Source: Clostridia bacterium
GTDB lineage: Bacteria > Bacillota > Clostridia > Oscillospirales > CAG-272
Direction of reading: 5' to 3'
NCBI GenBank assembly: GCA_017387685.1
Contig: JAFOEU010000112.1
Coordinates: forward strand, 1 to 62,108
Length of the DNA stretch: 62,108 nucleotides
Positions 25,438-33,514 of this stretch are shown here, piece by piece. How positions within the stretch are numbered: the first letter of the stretch is position 1; every line of letters begins with the position of its first letter. Below the pieces are notes generated by a model that was not told the DNA's origin, made no database searches, and worked only from the letters and a program-made list of their open reading frames with translations. The position numbers and the translations under genes are program-made.

Positions 25438-26873
25438 AAAGATTCATTTTAATACTTGTCCTTCTGCCCCTTATCCTCATCTCCTGCAATCCCGCAGAGA
25501 TTCCGGCAGAAACCACGTTGCCCGAAACTACTTTGCCCGCCGAAACCACCGAAGCAATCCCCGAGGTGCTCTCGATCTCGATCGCGGGTGCTGATATTTC
25601 GGAATACACCATAATCCACAACGGCTCAAAATCCTCAATAGCTTGCGCAAACGAGCTGAAAGCGGCGATCACCGAGGCGGTCGGATGCCGTCTTCCCGTA
25701 AAAAGCCACACCGCAAAGGAAGGCGAGCGTGAAATTCTCGTCGGCAAAACGAACCGCGCAGAAAGCGCCGAGGTCAGAGGTAAGTTTGACCGCCCGAACG
25801 TGTACTATTCGGTAGAGGTAGTCGGTGAAAAGCTCGTCGTTATGGGCGAGGGCAGAGCGACTCTTGAAAAGCTTTCAAAGGTTCTGACCGAATACTTCTC
25901 CTCCCTCTCCCCCGCACCGACCGCGCTTGAAGGCACCGTCATCAGCGGCGACATTCTTGACACGGTCAACAAGAACAAAAACAGTATGTGGGAGCGCGCC
26001 GAGGGCACCGATCTTCGCGTATTTCATTGGAATATGGCGGCACCGTATCTTGATCCCAACGTCACAACGCCTCCCGTGGTTTACACCGACAACGTAACGC
26101 GCGGCGAGGATATCGCGGACATGATACTGCAATTCCTGCCCGATATCATCACGACCAACGAGTTTTACGCCAGCCACAACGGCAATACCGTCTTTTTCGA
26201 TGCCGTTATGGGCGAGCTCGGCGAATACTACGTCTGTCTCGATTCACCCTACGATAAGGGCAAGCCCGAGGCGGGCGCGGATGCGATCAGCGGCAAGACG
26301 ATCAATTCAAACATCATCTACCGCAAGGATATCGGTCTTGAGGTCATCTCGTCCGCTTGGCGTTATTCAACGCAGAAGACCAATACCTCGTCAAAAAATC
26401 CGATGGGCTTTATCTACTACCACGGCTCGCATACTGCGGTATTCTCCTATAAGGGACAAAGTTTCATCCTCTCGACCGCGCACTACGCCGACAGCCGTTC
26501 GTCAAGCCAGTGGGCGAAGGAGCAGCTTGCCGCCATTGCGGATGCGCAGTCTGCGTTTTCATCCCCGCTCCACGTTATTCTCACGGGCGACCTGTATACC
26601 GGACGCACACAATCCTCCCCCGACAGCGCGTATAAGTACCTCGTTGCAAACGGCTACGTCGACTCTCAGCAAAGTGCACCGCTCAACGGAAATCAGAACA
26701 GATCCCACGGCACCTTCCATAAGATCGGAACAAGGGAAACCAACCGTATTTCCGAGGATTTCGTATGGTGCAAGGGCGAGCTTCAACCACTCGCCTTTAA
26801 GGTGCTCGTCAACAAGATAAGCGACGATGCGAGCGACCACTATCCCGTTATGGCGGATATTAAGTTCAATTAA
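25434..26873 (+). CDS. Lipoprotein with endonuclease/exonuclease/phosphatase domain
   Basis: A 479-residue lipoprotein (lipobox LILISC), with a Thr/Glu/Pro linker, then the N-terminal module seen in the GDPD and metallo-hydrolase lipoproteins (about residues 45-165, with REILVGKTNRAES). The C-terminal EEP fold has HWNM (from His198), TTNEFY, NSNIIYRK, STAHY, LTGDLY and DHYPVMADI. This superfamily hydrolyses phosphodiesters in nucleic acids, lipids or inositol phosphates; the substrate is not predictable here. The start overlaps the GH127 stop by ATGA, so the two are translationally coupled although one is cytoplasmic and one exported. Confidence 0.85.
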   Translation: MKRFILILVLLPLILISCNPAEIPAETTLPETTLPAETTEAIPEVLSISIAGADISEYTIIHNGSKSSIACANELKAAITEAVGCRLPVKSHTAKEGEREILVGKTNRAESAEVRGKFDRPNVYYSVEVVGEKLVVMGEGRATLEKLSKVLTEYFSSLSPAPTALEGTVISGDILDTVNKNKNSMWERAEGTDLRVFHWNMAAPYLDPNVTTPPVVYTDNVTRGEDIADMILQFLPDIITTNEFYASHNGNTVFFDAVMGELGEYYVCLDSPYDKGKPEAGADAISGKTINSNIIYRKDIGLEVISSAWRYSTQKTNTSSKNPMGFIYYHGSHTAVFSYKGQSFILSTAHYADSRSSSQWAKEQLAAIADAQSAFSSPLHVILTGDLYTGRTQSSPDSAYKYLVANGYVDSQQSAPLNGNQNRSHGTFHKIGTRETNRISEDFVWCKGELQPLAFKVLVNKISDDASDHYPVMADIKFN

Positions 26874-26887
26874 CAGAAAGAAAAATT

Positions 26888-28279
26888 ATGGACACAAAAA
26901 AACCGCTCTTTTCAAGGAGCGATCTCATTAAAATCGCGCTGCCGCTGATAATTCAGCAGATCCTCGCCGTCACGATCGGTATGGTCGACACGCTGATGGT
27001 GGCAAAGGCGGGTGAAGCCGCGGTTTCGGGCGTTTCGCTCGTCAACTCGCTCGATACGATGCTCGTCATCGCGTTCGGTGCACTCGTTTCGGGCGGATCG
27101 GTAGTTGTAGCGCAATTTCTCGGACAAAAGAACCGTGAGGGCGCACTCTCTGCGGCAAAACAGCTCACCTATGCCACAACCGCAGTCGCTCTGTTTATCT
27201 CGGTCACCGTCATAATCCTTGAGGACTTCCTTATGGGACTCCTTTTTGGCGAAGTTGAGCCCGACGTTATGCATGCGGCAAAGGATTACTTCGTCTTCGT
27301 TGCGCTCTCCTTCCCCTTTCTCGCGATCAACAATGCGGGCGGCGCACTCTACCGCGTTATGGGCAACTCGACAATGTCGATGCTGATCTCGCTCGGTATG
27401 AACGTCATCAATGTCTGCGGAAATGCTATTCTTATCTATGGCTACGGAATGGGTGCGATGGGCGCGGCAATTTCCACGCTCGTATCGCGTATCATCGGTA
27501 CGGTCATCACGCTCTATCTCTTGCGAAACCGCAAAAATACGGTCTACGTTGACCGATACCTCGACTACCGCCCCGATCTCCCGATCATCAAGGAAATCCT
27601 CCGAATCGGCGTACCGAACGGAATCGAGAGCAGTATGTTCCAGTTCGGTAAGCTGATAACCCAGAGCCTTATTTCCTCTATGGGTACTGCCGCCATCGCG
27701 GCAAACGCCGTTGCCGCAACGCTCGCGAACTATCAGTATATGCCCGGAACGGCATTTTCAAACACGATGGTAACCGTTGTCGGCAGATGTGTCGGCGCTG
27801 AGGAAAAGGAGCAAGCCAAGCGATACTCAAAAATCCTTATCAGCGCGACCTATATCTGCCTCTGGGTGGTCGTTATCCTTACCTTCTTTATTGCCAAGCC
27901 CGTCATCGGATTCTACGAGCTTTCCGCAGAGGGTGCGGATATCGCATATCAGCTCATCATCTACCACGCGATCTGCGCGGCGGTGATCTGGCCCGCGGCA
28001 TTTACTCTTCCCTCCGCCTTCCGCGCGGCAAGTGACGTAAAATTCCCGCTCGTCATTTCGATGATCTCGATGTGGACCTTCCGCGTCGGACTTTGCTACA
28101 TCTTCTCGCTTCCGAGCGTTGAGCTCTTCGGCCTCACCCTCGCGGGATTCGGTATGGGTCCGCTCGGCGTATGGGTGGCAATGACCGTCGACTGGGTATT
28201 CAGAACCGTCCTCTTCGCTTGGCGCTATTTCAGCGGCAAGTGGCTAAACGTTTATAAAACAATCGGTAAGAAAGCATAA
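26888..28279 (+). CDS. MATE family efflux transporter
   Basis: A 463-residue integral membrane protein with the 12-helix MATE pattern: the N-terminal LIKIALPLIIQQIL, the typical MVDTLMV of helix 1, GGALYRVMGNSTMSML in the first half, and the pseudo-repeat LRIGVPNGIESSMFQFG in the second half. It should export cationic drugs or metabolites using an Na+ or H+ gradient. It starts 14 bases after the EEP lipoprotein and is followed after 14 bases by the CPBP protease, so the four genes from 23629 likely form one operon. Confidence 0.93.
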   Translation: MDTKKPLFSRSDLIKIALPLIIQQILAVTIGMVDTLMVAKAGEAAVSGVSLVNSLDTMLVIAFGALVSGGSVVVAQFLGQKNREGALSAAKQLTYATTAVALFISVTVIILEDFLMGLLFGEVEPDVMHAAKDYFVFVALSFPFLAINNAGGALYRVMGNSTMSMLISLGMNVINVCGNAILIYGYGMGAMGAAISTLVSRIIGTVITLYLLRNRKNTVYVDRYLDYRPDLPIIKEILRIGVPNGIESSMFQFGKLITQSLISSMGTAAIAANAVAATLANYQYMPGTAFSNTMVTVVGRCVGAEEKEQAKRYSKILISATYICLWVVVILTFFIAKPVIGFYELSAEGADIAYQLIIYHAICAAVIWPAAFTLPSAFRAASDVKFPLVISMISMWTFRVGLCYIFSLPSVELFGLTLAGFGMGPLGVWVAMTVDWVFRTVLFAWRYFSGKWLNVYKTIGKKA

Positions 28280-28293
28280 GAAAGGAGACCATT

Positions 28294-29373
28294 ATGTCAG
28301 AAGAAATCATTCACACACCCGAAAACGATATCGTTTCCGTATTTTCCGAAGAAAAGGATGCGAAATTAAAAGGTATGCGCCGCGCGTACTCGCGTTGCGG
28401 ATGGGCACTTTTCGCAGTATCCTCCATCGTTTTCCTGCTCTCGATCCTGCTCGGAGCATTTCTCAAAGGCGCCGACGAGGCAGTAAAGGAATTATACAAC
28501 AAATACCTTCTTTACATCAACGAGATTCTGATCGCCCTCTCGATTGCAGCGGGACTTTGCATTCTCATCGGAACTAAAAAAAGCGCGCCCATGGGCGAGC
28601 GCATCAGCGGAGGAAAATTTATCAAGCTGATGTGCATCTGCTTCGCCACCGGTTGGATCGGCAACCTGATCGGCACGGCAATACTCCTCGTTTGGAATAT
28701 ATTCACGGGCAATCAGGTTGAAAATCAGCTTGTTGGCGTTATCGTCAACACCGCTCCGTTTCAGATGTTCCTATGCACGGGAATAATCGCTCCGATCCTT
28801 GAGGAATTCTTCTTCCGTAAGATTCTGATCGACCGCACGCATAAATACGGCGAGCTGACGGCTATCCTCATCTCCGCCGCGTTCTTCGGGCTTTTCCATC
28901 AGAATTTCAGCCAGTTCTTCTACGCCTTCGGGCTCGGAATCATATTCGGCTACGTTTACTGCAAGACGGGAAGCTACCTCACCGTAACGCTGATGCATAT
29001 GGTATTCAACACGGTAATGGGCGTTATCCCCGGCTTGATGTTGCCAAAGGTTCTTGAATTTCTCGAGAAGATCAGTGAGATCGCCACCGATGATCTCACC
29101 GCCATTACCGCCGAGCAGATCGACACGATCATCCCGATGCTCACCGAATACGGTCTGCCGCTTGCGCTCTATATGCTCTACGCGTTTATAATAGGCGCGA
29201 TCAATATCTCGGGCGGAATAATTCTGCTCTTGAGCTTCAAGAAATCGAAGATCGAAAACAACTGTCCCGAGCTTACCGCCAACGAAAAACGCCGCGCGTC
29301 GATGCTCAACGTCGGCACTATCGCATCCGCCACACTCCTCATCGCACTCACGGTTGCTACCTTGTTTATGTGA
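28294..29373 (+). CDS. CPBP family intramembrane glutamic endopeptidase
   Basis: A 359-residue membrane protein with about eight hydrophobic segments. The CPBP (CAAX protease and bacteriocin-processing) motifs are present: EEFFFR (170-175), FGLFHQNFSQF, and LMHMVFNTVMG. The family cleaves peptides within the membrane and is often linked to bacteriocin processing or immunity. AAAGGAG precedes the ATG. It is last in the operon, ended by the hairpin at 29417-29455. Confidence 0.9.
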   Translation: MSEEIIHTPENDIVSVFSEEKDAKLKGMRRAYSRCGWALFAVSSIVFLLSILLGAFLKGADEAVKELYNKYLLYINEILIALSIAAGLCILIGTKKSAPMGERISGGKFIKLMCICFATGWIGNLIGTAILLVWNIFTGNQVENQLVGVIVNTAPFQMFLCTGIIAPILEEFFFRKILIDRTHKYGELTAILISAAFFGLFHQNFSQFFYAFGLGIIFGYVYCKTGSYLTVTLMHMVFNTVMGVIPGLMLPKVLEFLEKISEIATDDLTAITAEQIDTIIPMLTEYGLPLALYMLYAFIIGAINISGGIILLLSFKKSKIENNCPELTANEKRRASMLNVGTIASATLLIALTVATLFM

Positions 29374-29416
29374 CGATCCATCTGTGAACGCGCAATATCA
29401 TATATTACGAACACCA

Positions 29417-29460
29417 AAATAACCAAGGTCTGTTGAATCAGCCCTTGGTTATTATTTTAT
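29417..29460. terminator. Intrinsic terminator
   Basis: AAATAACCAAGG / CCTTGGTTATTAT with a loop of about 14 bases, followed by TTTTATT. It lies 45 bases after the CPBP gene. Confidence 0.8.
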
Positions 29461-29471
29461 TCATTTATTAG

Positions 29472-29816
29472 TACGCTTGTCTCTTATGCAGTACAGACTC
29501 CGATCTCCTCATCCACCGGCGTTCGCCGGTCCCCCTTCCCCGCTGGGGAAGGCTGAATTAGAGTATCGCTCAACTTTTCTGAACATCGTGCGTTGCTTAT
29601 CGTAAAAAGCAAGCAATATGTGTTGCAAAATTACAATAATTCAGATAATACCTATATATCACCGTCGAGAAATTTTATTGCTGTACCACTATAATCTATG
29701 TTCGCACTAACTAAACAAGCCTTCCCCATGCGGGCGTATTTGCAAGCAAATGGTGGCAGCCCTTGGGGCTGACGGATGAGGAGATCGGAGTCTGTACTGC
29801 CTAAATGACAAGCGTA
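29472..29816. mobile_element. MITE-like element without coding capacity
   Basis: Terminal inverted repeats of about 35-40 bases: the left end CGCTTGTC...GCAGTACAGACTCCG continues to CTCCTCATC, and the same sequence in reverse complement is at 29775-29814. Both ends are flanked by TA, a possible target duplication as in IS630/Tc1-type elements. Inside are paired CCTTCCCC/GGGGAAGG segments. The interior of about 270 bases encodes nothing. Related GATCTCCTCATC repeats are common in clostridial genomes. It fills most of the 546-base gap 29374-29919. Confidence 0.7.
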
Positions 29817-29878
29817 TACGTTTTTTTAATAAAATCCCGAATTTTCGCCGAAGGCGAAAATTTTCCTTATTAACGCAA

Positions 29879-29915
29879 AGGGCTGAAGCCGCCAAAATAA
29901 GCGGTTCAGCCCCTG
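29879..29915. terminator. Intrinsic terminator
   Basis: AGGGCTGAA / TTCAGCCCC-type stem around a GCCGCC...GCGG inner stem, followed by TTTTT; it ends the minus-strand operon from 32761. A second small hairpin, ATTTTCGCC GAA GGCGAAAAT, lies at 29840-29863. Confidence 0.75.
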
Positions 29916-29919
29916 ATTT

Positions 29920-31230
29920 TTATTTGATCGGCTTGTCGTCGATCACTACGGTGACAAGACCTCTGTCGATATGGTAGGTCTTGTGTAGCATTCGATCGTC
30001 GCCCGGATAGTATAGGTGATGATCGTATATTTCAAAATACAGCAAAGCGGAGTTATCGTGCGTACCGAATGCGTGTCCGAAACTGCCGTTCTCATCGAGC
30101 TCGGTAAATGGACAGTATGCGTAAGCTGCAAACTCCCACTTACCCTCGGCATTTCGGTATTTGCCGCCGATGACTATGCCGTCCTCGACCGTGGCAATAA
30201 CGGTCCGCTCTGTCTGCACACCGTTTACCTTGAATGGCAATATCTCGACGATCTCTACGCCGTCGTAATGTGCCTCGAGAAGCTCGCAAGTTCTCTGCTC
30301 CTCCACATCGTCAAACCAACTGCGGATCGAATTCGGAAGAAAGATCACCAAAATTACAACCCAAATCACAAGCCAGATGCGGTTGGTCTTTTTTCTCCGC
30401 TTGACGGCTTCGATGTGATTTTTGATCAAACTGTCGGCATCGGTGGGTTCAGCCTCGATCAGCACGGCGTCTTTATACTCACCGCCGTTTTGGACCGCGC
30501 GCTTTGAGATCATACCGAAAACGGTATTTTCAGCAGACAAGGAAAGCGCGGAAAAGATCGCTATTGCAGTCCCCGTATCTCCCTTTTTCAGCGCAACTCG
30601 AGCCTCGTTGAAGGATTTCACAAGTGGATAAAACGCGCCCCTTTGATTCGGAGAGATCGGCTTGATAAAGAATTCGTAGTCACCCGCGAGATAATATTCG
30701 TATTTTGCGATCACATTTTCGGTGTTTTTCCAAGGCTTACCTCGGCGCGGGTACTCGCTCTCACGAAATCGGCGGCAGACGGAAGCAAGCCCCTCGTCAT
30801 CGCCCAATACGTAATAATATTGCGCGAGAAATGCAAGAGAGGTAATTCTCGTCTTTTTCGAAACAGAACTGTTTCCGTAAGCAGCTTCTCCGATCGCGAT
30901 CGCGCCCGAAATATTGCCGACGAAAAATTCGCTTTCCATTCTGAACAGGATATTTTGTTCCCCAAGTCCCGACGAAATGATAACATCACGGTAAAGCGGC
31001 GCGTCAAGGTCGTCAAGGATGATCCCCGTAATATGCCTGCGGAACTTAAAAAGCGTCAACTTTCGCACGATCACCGCCACCACGACGGCGAGTGGGATCA
31101 CAATAGGAAATAAACCGATAAAATTCAGTACAGCGGCTAACACAAAATACAAGAACAATGCCGATAAACGGATCATTGCCACGGTTCCCGTGTATTTCTT
31201 ATAAATCTGCTGCGCTTTGTCCATACACAT
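29920..31230 (-). CDS. Hypothetical membrane protein with helical-repeat region
   Basis: A 436-residue protein. Two membrane segments lie near residues 20-60; a central helical part (about 90-270) with TPR-like alternation (SKKTRITSLAFLAQYYYVLG) follows; another membrane segment is near residue 290; and the C-terminus is a beta-rich soluble domain. No family is recognised. The ATG at 31230 shares its A with the TAA of the SGNH hydrolase gene, so it is co-translated. Topology suggests a membrane sensor or assembly factor, but this is only inference. Confidence 0.7.
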   Translation of the reverse strand: MCMDKAQQIYKKYTGTVAMIRLSALFLYFVLAAVLNFIGLFPIVIPLAVVVAVIVRKLTLFKFRRHITGIILDDLDAPLYRDVIISSGLGEQNILFRMESEFFVGNISGAIAIGEAAYGNSSVSKKTRITSLAFLAQYYYVLGDDEGLASVCRRFRESEYPRRGKPWKNTENVIAKYEYYLAGDYEFFIKPISPNQRGAFYPLVKSFNEARVALKKGDTGTAIAIFSALSLSAENTVFGMISKRAVQNGGEYKDAVLIEAEPTDADSLIKNHIEAVKRRKKTNRIWLVIWVVILVIFLPNSIRSWFDDVEEQRTCELLEAHYDGVEIVEILPFKVNGVQTERTVIATVEDGIVIGGKYRNAEGKWEFAAYAYCPFTELDENGSFGHAFGTHDNSALLYFEIYDHHLYYPGDDRMLHKTYHIDRGLVTVVIDDKPIK

Positions 31231-31865
31231 TAACCTCCCAAAACTATTCTGTCGGCTATCTCCTGCAATACTTTCGCTTCTCTGACTCCATTTTCTCCGA
31301 GCAGGGTTGCCGATTTGCCGTAAATCGTTGCAAAATGCACGCAGACGGCAAGGTACGCGCCCTCGTCGCTCGTGTGGGCGTTATCGTCGCCCCAGAGGCG
31401 GATGTCGGTATTCTCGATCGCGTACTCAAACGCGCGGTTGACGTATGCGCAGACCGCGCTCTCACGATCGGCAATTTCGGTGAAAAATCGGTCAAACTCA
31501 CGGCATTGCTCTACGGGCGAGCGTCCGAACGCCTCGTAGCCGTAGGGTGGACGGACGTAAAAATACACCTTCGCGCCGCTCTCGCGTGCCGCTTTGCAGA
31601 GAATTTCGGATGCCGCAACCGATGCCGCGCGGCGTTCGTCATTTTCAATGCAGTTGCCGTTATCCTGAAGCACGACAAGATCGTATCCCTTTTCTATCTC
31701 CGTCAGGGCGCGGCTTCCCGCCTCGGCGTGCTGTGAAAGACGCCAACCGCCCTTGACTACGCGAACCGATTCCGTCGGAAATCCCGCCTCACTCGCAAGC
31801 CTTGCAAGCGTTTCGGGAATATCGTGAACGTAGGTCGCGCTGTTGCCTATGAAAAGTATTCTCAT
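31230..31865 (-). CDS. SGNH/GDSL-type hydrolase
   Basis: A 211-residue SGNH-type protein. The N-terminus ILFIGNSATY has the nucleophile serine in a GNS (instead of GDS) block (Ser9); the block III-like VVLQDNGN provides the Asn; the C-terminal WGDDNAHTSD supplies the DxxH catalytic pair. Such enzymes deacylate or deacetylate esters, often on carbohydrates. There is no signal peptide. It overlaps the upstream sugar isomerase by ATGA and the downstream membrane protein by TAATG. Confidence 0.8.
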   Translation of the reverse strand: MRILFIGNSATYVHDIPETLARLASEAGFPTESVRVVKGGWRLSQHAEAGSRALTEIEKGYDLVVLQDNGNCIENDERRAASVAASEILCKAARESGAKVYFYVRPPYGYEAFGRSPVEQCREFDRFFTEIADRESAVCAYVNRAFEYAIENTDIRLWGDDNAHTSDEGAYLAVCVHFATIYGKSATLLGENGVREAKVLQEIADRIVLGG

Positions 31866-32761
31866 TCCTCATAAACTCCGTAAGCTTCAAGAACAACGCG
31901 GCCAAGATCGTAAAGATAACGCTCAAAAGCATCCTTGAGCGCAAGCGGTGCGCCCGCAAGACGGGTTTCGCGCGCGTACTGACGGCGCTTTGCGGCGGGA
32001 GTGAAGAATCCGCCGACCTCAAAGGTAAAGTATCCGTCGTAGCCGATGTCAAGCAGACCGTTCATCACGGCGTCGAGGTTCATAGTGCCGAGGAAAGGTA
32101 CGAGATGGGTGTCCGACTCCTGCATATTGTCCTGAATATGGAGCGCGCGAACGTGGCTGCCGAGCAGACGAAGCTCATCGTCCTGCGGCATTTCCTGCAT
32201 ATTCGCGTGTCCCGCATCCCAGACAGCGTGGAAAAGCGGATGATCGACCACTTCGATCTGACGGAGCAGATCGGTGGCGTTATCGATCCAATAAAGTCCC
32301 TCGTGGTGCATCTTGTTGAAGTTTTCGACGAGGATGTTGACGCCCCACTTCTCTGCCTCGCGAAGGATGGGCATAAAGAAGAGCTTATTCTGCGCAAAGG
32401 TCTCCTCGGGAGTCAGACCGGGAATGTAGCCCGAATGGACAACAAGATTGGGAATTCCCCAAGCTCCGCACGCTTCAACGCAACGGATAGTGTCGGCAAT
32501 AAACACGCCGCCGTCATCAACGAGGGGCTTGCCCATCGGCGAATGAGCCTGAACGAGCTTGATGCCGATCTTCTCAGCCGCCTCGGCAACCTCGCCGAAA
32601 TAATGCTTATAATCTTCCGAAAAAGCTCCCGCGCGCTCGCGGTATTCTGCACCGAAGCTGTAGTCCGCATACTTGAATCCCGCCGCACGAATGTGCTCGA
32701 GCGACTTGATCTGTGAACGTGTGTAGCCGTAAAAATCGCCTGTGGTAGTTGCAAGTTTCAT
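31862..32761 (-). CDS. Sugar phosphate isomerase/epimerase (xylose isomerase-like TIM barrel)
   Basis: A 299-residue TIM-barrel protein of the xylose-isomerase-like superfamily. Metal-site segments are visible: VVHSGYIPG, ILVENFNKMHHEGLYW, AVWDAGHANMQ, ALHIQDNMQ and FTFEVGGFF. This pattern fits sugar or inositol isomerases/epimerases acting with a divalent metal in the cytoplasm. TTGGAGGTACAACT precedes the ATG. It is first in a three-gene operon with the SGNH hydrolase and a membrane protein. Confidence 0.88.
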   Translation of the reverse strand: MKLATTTGDFYGYTRSQIKSLEHIRAAGFKYADYSFGAEYRERAGAFSEDYKHYFGEVAEAAEKIGIKLVQAHSPMGKPLVDDGGVFIADTIRCVEACGAWGIPNLVVHSGYIPGLTPEETFAQNKLFFMPILREAEKWGVNILVENFNKMHHEGLYWIDNATDLLRQIEVVDHPLFHAVWDAGHANMQEMPQDDELRLLGSHVRALHIQDNMQESDTHLVPFLGTMNLDAVMNGLLDIGYDGYFTFEVGGFFTPAAKRRQYARETRLAGAPLALKDAFERYLYDLGRVVLEAYGVYEE

Positions 32762-32794
32762 AGTTGTACCTCCAAGGAGTTTTTGTTTGATTTT

Positions 32795-32823
32795 ATTATA
32801 TCATTTTTCGGGAGGGATTGCAA
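32795..32823 (-). promoter_or_regulatory. Promoter of the sugar isomerase operon
   Basis: On the minus strand TTGCAA (32823-32818), 17 bases, TATAAT (32800-32795). Confidence 0.55.
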
Positions 32824-32872
32824 GTATAATTGCAAAAAAGCCAATTATTTTGAAATAATAAAAAATTCCAAT

Positions 32873-32940
32873 AAAATTTGGAAAATCTCTTGACAAAGAA
32901 AACTTGGAATGGTATAATATAAGTACCATAAAACTTGGAA
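32873..32940 (+). promoter_or_regulatory. Promoter with three direct operator-like repeats
   Basis: Perfect TTGACA (32890-32895), 17 bases, TATAAT (32913-32918). Three copies of AAA(C/T)TTGGAA lie at about 32873-32882, 32900-32909 and 32931-32940: upstream of -35, in the spacer and downstream of -10. They are probable binding sites for the XRE regulator encoded two genes downstream, suggesting self-repression. Confidence 0.7.
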
Positions 32941-32951
32941 CGGAGATTACC

Positions 32952-33266
32952 ATGAAAAACGATGATATTTTGAAAGCCGCGCAACGTAATAAAATACGCG
33001 GCAAAGAATTTGAAAACCGTGAAGAAACACTATCGACTATGATCAGCTACATAACTTCAATAATTGTGGGAACAATTCTATTTGTTGTTGAGTATTACAG
33101 TAAAGGTCATCTTAACATAAGCCTTATTATTGTAGCCATCACCGCTATAGGCTCGGATACACTATACAAAGGAATAAGATTGAAGAAAAAATTGAGCATT
33201 GTTATGGGTATCATACTTTCAACAATTGCTTTGCTTGCTCTTGTAGCTTATTTGGTGATAAAATGA
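32952..33266 (+). CDS. DUF6442-like small membrane protein
   Basis: A 104-residue protein with a charged N-terminus (ILKAAQRNKIRGKEFENRE) and three hydrophobic segments. It resembles the DUF6442 type, which commonly precedes a small XRE regulator in Bacillota. The ATG at 32952 follows CGGAGATTACC; the in-frame reading from 32904 starts within the promoter. The stop overlaps the start of the XRE gene by ATGA. Confidence 0.75.
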   Translation: MKNDDILKAAQRNKIRGKEFENREETLSTMISYITSIIVGTILFVVEYYSKGHLNISLIIVAITAIGSDTLYKGIRLKKKLSIVMGIILSTIALLALVAYLVIK

Positions 33267-33478
33267 ATTCGCATCTGAAATTAAAAAATAGATTAAAGGA
33301 TTTTAGACAGAAAGCCGGTCTTACACAAACACAGCTCGCCGAGCGTGTCGGTTCTTCCAAAAACACAATAAGTTCTATAGAAACAGGGCAATTTTGCCCC
33401 ACTGCATATCTTGCCGCATTACTTTGCATAGCGCTTGATTGTAAATTTGAAGAAATGTTCTATTTCGAAGAAGAATAA
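33263..33478 (+). CDS. XRE-family helix-turn-helix regulator
   Basis: A 71-residue Cro/CI-type regulator: FRQKAGLTQTQLAERVGSSKNTISSIETGQ is the helix-turn-helix, followed by the usual C-terminal LDCKFEEMFYFEEE. It is a stand-alone DNA-binding domain and probably binds the AACTTGGAA repeats around its own promoter. It is translationally coupled to the membrane protein before it. Confidence 0.93.
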   Translation: MNSHLKLKNRLKDFRQKAGLTQTQLAERVGSSKNTISSIETGQFCPTAYLAALLCIALDCKFEEMFYFEEE

Positions 33479-33514
33479 ATTTCATTAAGCTTAATAAGAA
33501 TTAGGTAATTAGTT

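Noticed and set aside
29472-29816. Insertion sequence with transposase
   Set aside because: Inverted ends are present but no open frame of useful length lies inside.
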